A stretch of DNA of 64,000 nt, from positions 52,346,727-52,410,726 of the forward strand of contig OZ022259.1 in NCBI GenBank assembly GCA_963978905.1. Reading direction: 5' to 3'. Below the pieces are notes generated by a model. That model did not search any database. It was not told where the DNA came from and saw only the letters and a program-made list of their open reading frames with translations. The DNA is from Trichostrongylus colubriformis (Eukaryota; Nematoda; Chromadorea; Rhabditida; Trichostrongylidae). The position numbers and the translations under genes were made by a program. This document shows positions 25,075-36,216 of this stretch, piece by piece. The stretch's first letter is position 1. Every line of letters starts with the position of its first letter.

Positions 25075-25543
25075 AAGACCGGTTCATACTCCGCGTAACC
25101 GACGCCGGCATTGGCGGCGACGTCGTCAAAATCATTTGCTTGCCGCCAGATATGGCGTCAATATCATAATTCGCTCTAGTTACAACGATCCATAATGCAG
25201 TATGATGATCGTGGCGAGAGCCGGCGAATTCAGACCTTGACGTAGCGTCAAAAGGCCTCAGACTCCTATTTTCTACTAACTTTTTCATTATCGCAGGTTT
25301 GTTTTCGAGTTAATGGGTGCCACGTCTTTTTCACTCGGGACGCTCACTGACTCGAGGACAAATCTGCGATCACGAAATAAGTAGAAAGTAGGATACGAGG
25401 CCTGTTGGCACAACGCTAAGATTTGAATTCGCCGGTTCTCGCCACGATCATCATACTGTATTATGGGCAGTTGTAATTAGAGAGCGTTATCAGATCAATG
25501 CTGTCGCTGGCGTCGGTTACGCAAGGTATGAAGGCGGTCTAAC
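25075..25543. mobile_element. family B-like inverted repeat, ~470 bp
   Basis: The left arm runs from AGACCGGTTCATACTCCGCG to ATGATCGTGGCGAGAGCCGG; the right arm is its inverse, from CCGGTTCTCGCCACGATCAT to GGTATGAAGGCGGTCT. The arms are roughly 110 bp in common, and the left arm carries about 45 extra bases. The outer tips match family B (TTCATACT...GCG). Confidence 0.7.
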
Positions 25544-26494
25544 CCCGCCCCCCGCTCGACGGGGTTGATAACATGGGGGATGACTACATTACTAGCAAAA
25601 GGGGGTTCCCCATCGATTGTGATAGTGAGGCTACTAATCCGCCCCGCTTCGTCAAAAAGCTCAGAAATTTCAATGGTAAGAGACTTCAAAAGAGTAAAAC
25701 ACGTGGTATCGTAGAAATCTGCATGACACTACCATATGAAAACTCATCGGGCCATCTGCTTCTAGACTGCCCCTAGACGCTCAATTACCGTAATTACGGA
25801 CCTTATTTTTGGATTCGGGGTTTCCTTCTGCGCCTTCATATCTTTAAGCACCTTCAATTTCATCACTGACGGCGTACCCATAACTTTTACCAGCGAATAG
25901 TGCACCCAAACTGCTCGATTAAGGCCATATCCCTGAAAATACAGCAAACAATCTCACTTATCGATCCTACAGAAAGTTAGATACGCCATGCACCCGATTT
26001 TCTTTCACAATTGTGAGAGCAAGTCAATAATTATTCGATCAACATAACTGCTTGACGGAATCCATCCGTTAGGTCCAATCAAGAGATCAGTAATAAGTAA
26101 AAGTTGAGATCAGTTAGTTACTCCTTATATTTATTTTTAATTCTAATCTCAATTCCTTGCTAGCCATTTTAATTTTTGTCCAAGGAGTTGAAAAATCAGG
26201 GACAATACCTCTTTCCATGGTTACGCTTTGCCCTAATCATATGCAGTTATGCGCTAAAAACACAAGCAACGATCAGATTATGTTATGTACTGTTGTTTAC
26301 TGTTTACTGCTGATTATGCCAGTACTAGTTTACTGGTATATTATTGCTTTTCCATATTCATAAGGAACAATAGGCGTATTATTTACTTTCACTTAGTGGT
26401 GCTCCGCGCCCTTCGTTGTTTTCTCTTCTAAATTTTGTGCCGTGGCTGCTCTAAGTTATGTGACGGCATAATCAAAGCCATCAAAACTCTCGAT

Positions 26495-26871
26495 AGGGTG
26501 CGTAGCCTTACGTCAAACTTTCCGCTTCGCGGCGTCGCAATCGCGGAGCCATTAGCAAGACTTGCCGTGGTTGAGTGTAATTTTGCTCAATACGTAAGGG
26601 GGTGGTACCCTGAAGGTCCTTCGAAGAAATGCTGTTTATCTCACTATTATCTGAAAACAATAACTTTTGTGCCCTAGAAAGATAGAATAGTACAACGCAG
26701 CAGCGAAGAAACAACAGCATTCAATGATAGCAGTCCCAATCAAAAACCATTAGTTCGGGCGTAAAACTTCAAAGGAAGTGTACGCACTGTACGTGGTCAC
26801 ACACGAAGAGATTCGCCGCACCGCTCGCCACGCGCGGCCGCGCGAAAATTTCACATAAGGTTACACATCCC
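26495..26871. mobile_element. MITE family D, copy 3
   Basis: Ends GGGTGCGTAGCCTTACGTCA and ACATAAGGTTACACATCCC. The family motifs CTTCGCGGCGTCGCAATCGC on the left and CACGCGCGGCCGCGCGAAAA on the right flank an AT-rich middle. Confidence 0.65.
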
Positions 26872-27188
26872 TTTCGAGCACTGTGCTTCTGCACCTTCTT
26901 TCGGCTGCCCCTCCACAACCCATTCACCTGGGTATTAGGCGCTAAACTCAATTTTAATCAATTCGCTAGGCAACACTTTTACTTCTTTTAAAACTTCCTA
27001 ATAATTACACAAAAAATTCTGTAGAACTTCAGTGACTTCCAAGTCATCTCCGAGTTTACATTAAAGCGATGCTGTGGTCTTCATTCACCATCTCATTTTC
27101 CGATCATTGACTCCTCACCCGAATTGCGAATTTTTTTGGCCAGCGTCGCTTATCAAGGGGTTATGGGATTACTTGAACCACTTGATCT

Positions 27189-28900
27189 ATACAATACCCG
27201 CCTTAAGTTTTCAAAAGAAAACGCGGAAAGCGCGGATCCGCGTTTTTTTCGTTTTTTTGCTGTAACTCGGTTTGTTTTGCCTCAATCTCCATATAAATAT
27301 ATATTAATCGAATCAACTCACCGAGCTCTATAGAATGGTTCCCTCAAACCTTCAAAAAGCTAATTTTTTATGTACTCGCATGCACGAAGTGCCAGTGGGC
27401 ACTCACCTGCGAGCGACGCGTGCTATAATTATAACCAGGAGGCAAATCTGCCGTCAACATACAAAACTCAACAACTTACAGGGATACTATCCATGTCAAA
27501 ACTAAATTAAAAATAGTTTCTTAATCTTTGATGGTGGTGTTTCATTAGGTGTCACTTCACCCAGTATACTATAGTAGTCACCATCTGGTTATTGTTCAAA
27601 AAAAATTTTCCTGAATTTCAACGGACTTACCTCATCCAGGGAAAAATTCAGTGTATCGGTTGAGTGTATCACAATTTATTAATTATAAAAACCATGATCA
27701 CGAGTAACTATCGATCCTTTTCAAAAGTTTTGCCGTTCTATCCTGTCTGACCCCTCGATCTCATAGCAATTAGCAAGCTCACTGAGATCTCCCAGACAGG
27801 TATTGATCGGCCTTCCACAGTGATATGCCACTGCATCAACCAAACAGATCGGATAACAGATTTCTCAAAAAGACAAATCGAAAACATTATAGAAGATTAC
27901 TTTGCACAACATTCAATTGATTTATGTTTGAAATCCATGATCATTAGTGAAATTTTCAATCCTTCTCGAAAGTATGCACTCTCAGGTTTTTGATGCCCTC
28001 ATTACATCACTATTAAGAACGGTTGCCCTTTCCTTGAGGTGCGAAGAGCGTCCTCTGATAACTGGCAAAAGAGCCACCTGGATCGACATTCAAACCTTGC
28101 AGTCGGTTAGAGGCTCTACATGAACAATGTATGAAGGAAAGGAATCTTTCATATCGTTTTCGATGTCTTTTTAGGAAAATTGAAAGCACACATTGAACAT
28201 ATATGCACCTTGCACAAAACTACCATGTTATCCAATCTGTTCGGTTGATGCAGTGGCATATTACTGTGGAGGGCCGATCAATACCTGTCTGGGAGATCTC
28301 AGTGAGCTTGCTAATTGCTATGAGATCGAGGGGTCAGACAGGATAGAACGGCAAAACTTTTGAAAAGGATCGATAGTTACTCGTGATCATGGTTTTTATA
28401 ATTAATAAATTGTGATACACTCAACCGATTCACTGAATTTTTCCCTGGATGAGGTAAGTCCGTTGAAATTCAGGAAAATTTAATTTTTTTAAAACAATAA
28501 TCAGATGGTGACTACTATAGCATACTGGGTGAAGTGACACCTAATGAAATACCACCATCAAAGATTAAAAAACTATTTTTAATTTAGTTTTGACATGGAT
28601 AGTATCCCTGTAAGTTGTTGAGTTTTGTATGTTGACGGCAGATTTGCCTCCTGGTTATAATTATAGCGCGCGTCGCTCGCAGGTGAGTGCCCACTGGCAC
28701 TTCGTGCATGCGAGTACATAAAAAGTTAGCTTTTTAAAGGTTTGAAGGAGCCATTCTATAGAGCTCGGTGAGCTGATTCGATTAATATATATTTATATGG
28801 AGATTGAGGCAAAAAAAACCGAGTTACAGCAAAAAAACGAAAAAAACGCGGATCCGCGCTTTCCGCGTTTTCTTTTGAAAACTTAAGGCGGGTATTGTAT
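27189..28900. mobile_element. 1.7-kb fold-back element with ~670-bp arms
   Basis: The left arm (about 27189-27857) and right arm (about 28227-28900) are reverse complements with only scattered mismatches and small indels. The outer tip is ATACAATACCCGCCTTAAG on the left and CTTAAGGCGGGTATTGTAT on the right. The inner ends are CAGATCGGATAAC and GTTATCCAATCTG. The unique loop of about 370 nt encodes nothing recognisable. Within the arms lie GCGGATCCGCG palindromes and TAATTATAACCAGGAGGC. No clean target-site duplication was seen. The element ends 255 bp before the lipase 1 start codon, so it may lie in that gene's promoter. A single RNA across it would form a very long hairpin. Confidence 0.9.
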
Positions 28901-29126
28901 CTCTACCCAGCCGACGAGAGTACAAACAGGTGACGGATGACTCAGTTTAGACCCAAGTTAAGAGAGGGGACTCCTTAGTGAGTGAACCACTTGGAGTGGA
29001 GAGGGCCAAGGACAGAAACAGAAAATGCCTTCAGAGAGCGTGTATTAAATCGAATTTAAGATGTTCATAGGCGTGTTCGAATATGCTTGCTCAACTGAAG
29101 TCGCGGGAACTAATGCTCCTCACCGA

Positions 29127-29138
29127 TTTTGTTTCAGG
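29127..29138 (+). promoter_or_regulatory. candidate trans-splice acceptor, lipase 1
   Basis: The sequence TTTTGTTTCAG lies 17 nt before the lipase 1 ATG. In nematodes a polypyrimidine-CAG this close to the start often accepts a spliced leader; a 5'-UTR cis intron would look the same. Confidence 0.5.
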
Positions 29139-29155
29139 GATCTTCGCTGGACAGC

Positions 29156-32100
29156 ATGTTTCCTCTGATTTGGGTCACAGTGGTTCTGTCGTTCTGTGTT
29201 CCACTGGTGTTCTGTCAGGATCCCGAAATGGAAATGACAGTGGTGCGCAGAGATTTTCATTGTTCACAGTGTAATTTACTTTGAAACTTATGTTTTGAAA
29301 AATTTCAGCCTGAGATTATCCGATATTGGGGTTATCCTGTGGAGATTCACTATGCAGTCACCCAAGACGGATTCATTCTCGAATTGCATAGAATTCCTTA
29401 TGGAAAAGCTGGTACGTCACGTAATCCCCCTCATAGTGACTAAGTGATACAGAGGAAATTTCAGGTCCAACATCGAACACCTCACGTCCAGTGGTATTCC
29501 TACAGCACGGTCTAGAGTCTAGCAGTAGTTGTTGGGTAATGAACCTTCCCGAGCAAAGTGCAGGTAAAAACCCTGAGAGCTCAGATCTGATTTTGAGAAG
29601 GAGAGGGGCACACTCAAATGTGGCTCCTTCTTGCAAGTACAACAACTATATGGGTAACAGAAAAAAAAGTCGTGCGGGTTGAACGGTCCTTTAGGGCTGC
29701 CACGCGATACATATCGATCACCCAAATAGTGCTGTTCCACACACAGATTCACACCAGAAAGGTTTATGCGTCAAAAAAGAGAGGTTAACTCAAACTTGGG
29801 TGATTAAACAAGAATAAATACGCTAAGGTAAACAATTCTGAAGACTGGCGACAAGGGAGAGGAAAAATAGAATTCACTGAGAGAAGTATGGGTGAGAAGG
29901 AAGAAGAAACATGGATGAAAAGGGCCCACCCACAACTTTGACGCCTTTTATAACGCTTATCAAGGAAAATATTAGGTTGTGCCAAAAGTTTTGGAGTATT
30001 TTTCCAAAAACAATCAGTAACTCTTGTTCACTTCGAGGCAGGTCCAGGCGATTCAGGAATATGGTAGATCGTTTCCTAAGCTTTCTAGGAAAATATATAT
30101 TGTCCCACCAGATCCCGTGGAGAGAGCTACAATGCCCGTTGTCGATACCGGTGTCATCTATTATGAGCGGTCTTGCGGCACCAAAACGACGGAAGCCTGC
30201 CACTCCATCAGCGCTGCATTGGGCAAGGGATGTGTGAGCTACGTGACCGTGCGCCGCTGGTTCATCAGCTTCAGCAACGGCGAGATTGACATGAAAGACA
30301 AACCACGCTTGGGACTGTGCTGGTTCTGGGACGCGGAAGGAATGCTTTTCCGCGAGGTGCTGGTACAAGGCGAGACAGTCACCGCTACCGTATGCACCCA
30401 CCAGCTTCAGCAGCTCGCCGTCGCTGTTCGAGAAAAGCGCCGAAATACGTCCGCGGTCACCCTCTTACATGACGACGCCCGCTCCAATTTCCTCCGATTT
30501 CGCGAAAAGTGCCCAGGCCAAGCTACAGGAGCTCGGCTGGGATGTCCTGCCCCACCCGCCATACTCTCCAGACATTGCACCTTCTGGCTATCACCTTACC
30601 CATCCTCTCGAATCCTTCCTGGCCAAGAGAAAATTCGTTGATTATGACTTGCTTGCGAAAGCGATCGCTGACTTCTTCGACTCTCAGAACCCAGAGTTCT
30701 GGGAAAAGGGAATAAACGATTTTCGTATAAAGTGGCAGAGGGTTGCCGATAGCAATGGTCAATACTTTGTTGCCTGATTATTATTTGTTGGACGAAAATA
30801 AAATAAAATAAAAAGTGATGATCGAAAAAAATGACAAGACTTTTGGGACAACCTAATATAACTCCAGTAATCGGGCCGCCATGGTCGATAGATCACGGCG
30901 TGTGGGAGTGGGGTGGTGACAAGGGGGGGGGGGGCATCGCCTCTCTTGCTGTGGGGCCGCGCTCTTCATCGAAGTTCTTCTAAATTAAAACCCTATAGTC
31001 GTTAACCGCGATACTTAAGATGTCGTGGACGATTCCTCCAACCAGAAGCTAGAAAAAGCCTTTGAATTCTGGGCTGGGCCATCGTCATCCCACCACATCA
31101 TACCAAGCTGGGCCATCGTCATTCCACTACATCGTACCCAAGTTAACCACCAGCTTGAGGGACTAAAGTGAGAAAGAAAGAATGAAAGTGAAAAGAGCTC
31201 AAAGAAGAAAGAGTTCAAAATCGTTGCTGCAGGAAATGCGACTTCGCGGAGAAAATAATTTTACGCGGTCGCGACAGCGCGCTGCGAGTTTTGTGATCAT
31301 GTTTCGCCTCGCAACGAGGTATGTGGTATGTTTACAAAGCTGCAGTATGGAAAACTGAACAGACCGGTCAGTTCAAGGAAACAGTGGATAGGGGTGTGTG
31401 GTACTAGGGCAGGAAATTTGCATTGCGGCGTCCACTATACGATGCGGTGGGGCGGGTTGTGTGCCGTTACGTCTAAAAATCGCGTTGTGGCGCACTGGTG
31501 CGCCATCAGTACGACTTGCCGCAGTCGGATGGAATTTCGCTTAGGATGCAATGGGCTGGTACCGTGATGAGCCTCTAAAGGTTGCAGAAGGGAAGCTTCG
31601 GAAGTTCGCCTATGTTGTGGTTCTTGCTGTTTCAACAGATAAAACTGCAGACAACTAGCACTCGCCGCGCCGCTCGCTGCGGGCGGCCGCGCGACTCTTA
31701 GACGTAACAGTTCACACCCGATGGGGGCGAGCTATGTGCGCCGTGTTGGATGGGTCCTTGAGCGATGATGGTGCTCTACGCCGTATGCTAGACGTAATCA
31801 CTTCAGGACTCAACTAGTACGGCGCCCCTATCTCATACTATCTCGTCGCGCTTCTAACACCGTCACGCGAATTTTCTGTGCGAATGGCACACACCCCGAG
31901 GATAACCGTAATATGAATGCCAGTGGGACAGCGAATATGCGTTCATACTTTGCACCGGCAAGGCGCGGCGGCGTTCACAGGCAGCGAGGCAGAGTGGTAC
32001 GGGGGAGGCGCAGAGACATGCAGCCAAGCCCTGCTGCCGGCACCGCAAAGTATGAACGCGGTTAACCAGCGTGTGGTGTGCGACCTAGTGGGTCATATTA

Positions 32101-35100
32101 TTCGGGTACTGAAGCGATTACAATGGCCTAATTTTTATTTCAGACCTGCTCACTTGAGGACCTGACCAATACGACGCTCCTAGCTCGAAGGCACCGCGTA
32201 GCGCGCCAAATGAGGATTTTCTGTCCTAACTGGGGCAAACCACGAAAATAACATTATTTCCTGCCAGGTTTCGTCTTTGCTGATGCTGGCTTTGATGTTT
32301 GGATGGGAAATATGCGTGGAAACAAATATTCCGAGAAACACATCACTTTGAGTCCTTACCTCAGCGATTTCTGGAACTTCACGTATGCTTTATAGTTCCA
32401 GTGAGATCCCATTTACCAAAAATTTTGGTCTGTTTCATGTGGGATAAGATGTCCCAGTTCGATCTACCAGCAATGATCGACCAAGCACTGATAGTCTCCG
32501 GTCAACCACATCTCTACTACGTGGGTCATTCACAAGGAACTCTCATCATGTTCGCCAAGCTTTCCACTGTACCCTCATTTTCCAAAAAGGTTGGCTTGCT
32601 GGGTCATTCTACTAATTGTTTATGTACATTTTTTCAGATCAAAATGTTTTTTGCATTAGCTCCAGTCGGAGCCGTGGGAAACGTAAAAGGCTTGCTGAAG
32701 ACCGTGATTGCACAGGTTTCGCCAGACCTCGCAGTTGGTCCACTTGAAAAATTATTTTAAAAAAGAAAAGCTTTATGAAGCTCATTACTTGCCATCCATC
32801 ATATTTTACTCCGTTTTATATTTACTTACTTCATATTTAATGTACTTATACACCAGGTGTGGAGAGAGACGCTTGGATCGGATGAGTTTGTCCCGTATAT
32901 TTTTATCTCGAAATTTCTTACATCACTAGCATGTGCGAGTGGATTTCGACGCCGATTCTGCCAGCAAGTCTTGTTTACACTGGGTGGTCCTGGCACGAAA
33001 AGTAACACGAATACGGTGAGTGACGCTCATATTCAATAACAAGAAGCGCCGAATTTTCATTTAGTATTCCAGTATTGTAAATATTTATGCTTTCCCTGAT
33101 ACGTATGCTTCGACAAGGAACGATGATAGGTTTCCCTGAAAATCTTGGTATCCACAAAAGTAAAACGCAGCGCCTCCATGCTAGCGCTATAGGGCCCTGC
33201 TGGGGTCGAAGTAAGGTGGAGAACTGAAAAATGGTCATCATCCTGAACTTTGATACCAAAGTCGGCAGTAAATAATTTAGACTTTGGTCCCCAACGCACC
33301 GAAAGTCATCATTTGGGTGTTAAGGAAGGGTAAATATATTAAATGACTAGGTTCCAAGTAAACAATATGTGACGCAGTTGGCGGTAAAAAGCGCGCTCTA
33401 GGCGACTCCACCACGTGCAGCAAGCGTATCACAGGTCTTCGGGGCGTGGATCGATACTCAGTGACGTGACATGCCGTAGAACTCGTTCACGCAAAGGACA
33501 ACAGTTGTAGGGGACTCAATTCTGGGATTTTTGCTGATCATTCCCCTTTTTTCTTCACTGATGCCCCTATATGACCTAATTAATGTTCCTGCTGTCTTTG
33601 ATTGGTGGGCACGGGCCACTGAAAGTGAGCGAGGATGTCTGCAGATGGGGGTGGGTGGGACGCTGCATAGAATCCCTAGAAATCTCAAACGAATGCACAG
33701 ACATCGCAGACGCCTTTCTGCCACACCCACACTGTCCTCGTTAGGGTCATTATGGTCATTGGGAAATCCCTTAAAGAAGTCAGTCACATGGAAACTAGGG
33801 GCTTTAGAAGCACATCTATGGCGAAACTCCCGTCGAAAAGCGCGCCCCTAGTTGTAGAAACGGCGTAACGATTAACAGCTGACGCCTTTGAGTGACAGAC
33901 CCCGCCTCCAGGCGACGTAATTCCTGATTGACCACGGTGACAGTGGTCAAGGATAAGCAACAGGATCGAAGGTATCGCAGCGTTCTTCTCAGTTTAGCTT
34001 GAAGCTCATTCCAGAAAATGGATGCTGTCGTATTTCCAAACATCGCTTCCTTACAACTTGGCAACATACCGTGGAAAACTCATCTGGGCTACCCGCCTGT
34101 TGACGGGAAAATCGTCCGCGTCGAGAATGAACTGTGGAGAGGGGTCTTATTCCTCGGGTCTTTAACCATTTCCTTCGGCTTTGTCTTCATCGTCGTACTA
34201 CTGAGCTTCCGACTTTCATGTTAACCGCAGTTCACTATTCTTGCGGATTTTTCCCCTATTGCTGCCTTTAAAATCCATCTCCTTCCACGGAAGTTGATTG
34301 TGCGCAAATTGATCTCTTCTAAGGGCAAATTGATCTCTTGGCCCATGTAACTTTTTGTGCAAAATGTGCAAACCCATTGATATTGTTTCCATACTGTGCG
34401 GTCTCTGTATCTCCGCCTATGCCACCCGGGAGGGTACCGTTACGTCTAGAAATCGCGTCGCAGCGTCGCACTCGCGGCGCCATCAGTACGACTTGCCGCA
34501 GTCGGTTGGAAAACGCTCAGGATGCATTGAGCTGGTACCATGAGGGATCTTCAAAGATTGCAGGTTTGACAACAGATAAATCTGCAAAAAACTCGCACTC
34601 ACGCCGGCGGCCGCGCGATTTTTAGACGTGACGGTACATACCCATGGCACCCTGCCTCTTTGCATCGTCGTCTCTGCGACTCCCCCTGCCACTATGCCTC
34701 GCCGCCTGTGAACGCAACCAGACGGGCCTGAGATATTTGTCGAACAGGGGGAGCGAATGTGAAGCACATGGTGCATCCCAATGACACTGATTGGTATCGA
34801 CTAAAACCGAATTCCAGACCCGAATTCCTGTCTACGTATCTCACTTTCCTGCCGGCACATCGTCAATGAATATCCTGCACTGGGTTCAACTGGTCAAAGC
34901 TGGAATTGCAGTCCGATTCAATTATGGAGAGGAAATGAACATAGCCACCTATGGACAGGTACTCCATTTTGTAAGAGCTTAGTAAGGAATCGAGTGAATT
35001 CAAAGGCGGCCCCCTTTCCAGAAAACACCACCTACGTACGATTTCCGGGATATCTCTAATGTTCCCATTTACGTGTTCGCGGGTGGAAATGATTGGATTG

Positions 35101-35333
35101 CCGATGAAGAAGACCTGGACAACTACTTACTTCCACAGATTAGGTCGCAAGTACAGGTAAAGAGTTCTAGCCATTGTCTACAAAGAGGGTAGTCACTGCA
35201 TTTTTTTCAGCTGGACAAGCGTCTTCCAGAATACAACCATTTCGATTTTATATGGGGCCTCCGTGCGGCTGCTGATGTCTACAAACCAATAACGGATCTC
35301 ATTCAGGAAAACTTCCAACGACAGGGAGTCTGA
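29156..35333 (+). CDS. secreted acid lipase 1 (gastric/lysosomal lipase family)
   Basis: Predicted exons: 29156-29242, 29309-29411, 29465-29563, 32268-32382, 32439-32589, 32638-32733, 32857-33015, 34818-34958, 35022-35156 and 35211-35333. They join to 402 residues, the usual size of this alpha/beta-hydrolase family. Residues 1-21 form a signal peptide ([13 protein letters not shown]). The family N-terminal block [20 protein letters not shown] follows, then [12 protein letters not shown]. The nucleophile elbow GHSQG gives Ser166, AGGND gives Asp341 and YNHFD gives His372, a complete triad. Such enzymes hydrolyse triglycerides or cholesteryl esters in acidic gut or lysosomal compartments. Exon phases match the paralogue at 38631. 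One flaw: the intron before exon 5 ends TTTCAT rather than AG (32437-32438), so the gene may be damaged, polymorphic or unusually spliced. The exon 6 donor (GTTGGT) is also weak. Intron 3 (2.7 kb) has been invaded by a mariner and MITEs. Confidence 0.85.
29634..29700. mobile_element. family F terminal fragment
   Basis: ATGGGTAACAGAAAAAAAAGTCGTGC followed by TCCTTTAGGGC resembles the right terminus of family F (ATGGGTAACAGAAAAG, GTGCACGATTCCTTTAA). Only the terminus is present, in lipase 1 intron 3. Confidence 0.4.
29972..30856 (+). mobile_element. mariner element (dead), in lipase 1 intron 3
   Basis: Terminal repeats TTAGGTTGTGCCAAAAGTTT and ACTTTTGGGACAACCTAA, flanked by TA on both sides, mark a Tc1/mariner insertion. 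At 885 bp it is well short of the ~1.3 kb usual for mariner, consistent with the internal deletion seen in its transposase. It lies in the same orientation as the host gene. Confidence 0.9.
30130..30777 (+). pseudogene. mariner transposase remnant
   Basis: The N-terminal frame holds the helix-turn-helix part ([20 protein letters not shown]), then jumps to the late catalytic domain ([20 protein letters not shown]), so the middle with the first catalytic Asp is missing. The frame LLHDDAR carries the second Asp. A frameshift at about 30475-30500 then moves the reading to the frame with [17 protein letters not shown], where the third catalytic Asp of the usual APSDYH is Gly. The C-terminal NGQYFVA is intact. 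With two of three catalytic residues lost plus a frameshift, it cannot act as a transposase. Confidence 0.88.
30923..30934 (+). repeat. poly-G run (12)
   Basis: An uninterrupted run of 12 G in lipase 1 intron 3, just after the mariner. Confidence 0.95.
31073..31140 (+). repeat. two tandem 34-bp units
   Basis: GCTGGGCCATCGTCATCCCA...CATACCAA (31073-31106) is followed directly by a second unit with four or five substitutions (31107-31140). It lies inside lipase 1 intron 3. No function is suggested. Confidence 0.8.
31453..31720. mobile_element. MITE family D, copy 1
   Basis: Ends GTGTGCCGTTACGTCTAAAA and CTCTTAGACGTAACAGTTCAC. The interior has CATCAGTACGACTTGCCGCA, also present in the copy at 34427 and, in part, in family C, which suggests related families. 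In lipase 1 intron 3. Confidence 0.75.
31936..32064. mobile_element. MITE family B, copy 4
   Basis: Ends TGCGTTCATACTTTGCACCG and CACCGCAAAGTATGAACGCG. Short copy with GAGGCAGAGTGGTACGGG inside. In lipase 1 intron 3. Confidence 0.8.
34427..34645. mobile_element. MITE family D, copy 2
   Basis: Ends GGGTACCGTTACGTCTAGAAA and TTTTTAGACGTGACGGTACATA. Shares CATCAGTACGACTTGCCGCA and CAACAGATAAATCTGCA with copy 1. In lipase 1 intron 7. Confidence 0.8.
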
Positions 35334-35375
35334 GAAATTTTCGAGAAAATGCTGACTAGCTCACTGTACAGCTTG

Positions 35376-35398
35376 AATAAAGGGAGAGCCTGAATAAA
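35376..35398 (+). terminator. polyadenylation signals of lipase 1
   Basis: Two AATAAA hexamers, at 35376-35381 and 35393-35398, lie 43 and 60 nt after the stop codon. Confidence 0.65.
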
Positions 35399-35549
35399 GT
35401 GTTGTTGGCCTAATAACAACTTTTGAGTTAGCCCCGCGCTTGAAGGACTCGTCCAGGGTAAACCCGTAATTCTAACTCCTCTTGAAATTGTTTCACTAGA
35501 ATTAGTGGATAGCACTATTGCAGTGGATAGCAAATGAAATAGAAATAGC

Positions 35550-35950
35550 AGGATTGAAAAGAACAGAGAAATTCTCTTTGATCCAAGTTGAAAATTGAAA
35601 AAAAAAACTGGAAGAACAGCGACATGCTGAATTCCCGCCAAGCACCATTTTAGCAGCTATCGATGAAAAGGAGTGCATTTCAAAATCCCGCGCCCAATGC
35701 TTATTGCTTTCCACAGTGCATCCCTGTCTATGTGACCATCGCACCTTTGCTACTTCTCAATTCTCTCGGACGGCTCCGCCTCCACGGACAGCCACGCCTC
35801 GCTGGAGACATGACTTTAAGATGCTGTATCTGAGCCAAATTCGTGTTTTTTTCGCGAGAAACTTCCCATGTGGCTTGCCGTAGGCAAATAAACACAAATA
35901 TACGGGTGACAGAAGAACTCGAACTTTCATGAATGAATTCTTTAAAATGA
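35550..35950. mobile_element. MITE family F-like copy 6
   Basis: The sequence is the reverse complement of the elements at 22132 and 24042 over much of its length (AATTCCCGCCAAGCACCATT, GCGCCCAATGC, GACGGCTCCGCC) and carries ATATACGGGTGACAGAAG near its right end. The boundaries are approximate. Confidence 0.5.
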
Positions 35951-36216
35951 CTCCTAGAACTGCCACAATCCTACGAAATCTAAGTCCTAAGAGAGACCTA
36001 GTTTCAAATAATTTCAAGGAGAACCCCATCAAAAAACCCTACCAGAAAAGAATATCTCAGACCACTGTGATAGAAATAGTAAGTAATTGCCAGAAAGCTC
36101 GGAGATCCATGAGTACTATTGCGAAGGAGAACAGAGCTGAAAAAGGGGAAGAAAGAGTAGGGAAAAGAAACAGAGATGTCAGACTACATCACCATCAAGC
36201 GATTTGTTCTCAAATA

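Larger units (their letters stand above)
21435..27188. other. gene-free stretch before the fold-back
   Basis: No frame is supported as a gene. A run of about 40 codons near 24520-24650 (MTGAAATKAADQHIKQAHNQ in the + frame) was noticed but has no start context, splice partners or known motif. The remainder is AT-rich spacer between the listed elements. Confidence 0.4.

Noticed and set aside
29874..30401. Minus-strand frame of 175 codons
   Set aside because: It lies antisense to the mariner transposase remnant, crosses the element boundary and has no motif of its own.
32299..32760. Single 153-codon frame across lipase 1 exons 5 and 6
   Set aside because: It runs through two introns and starts out of frame in exon 4; comparison with lipase 2 gives the spliced structure.
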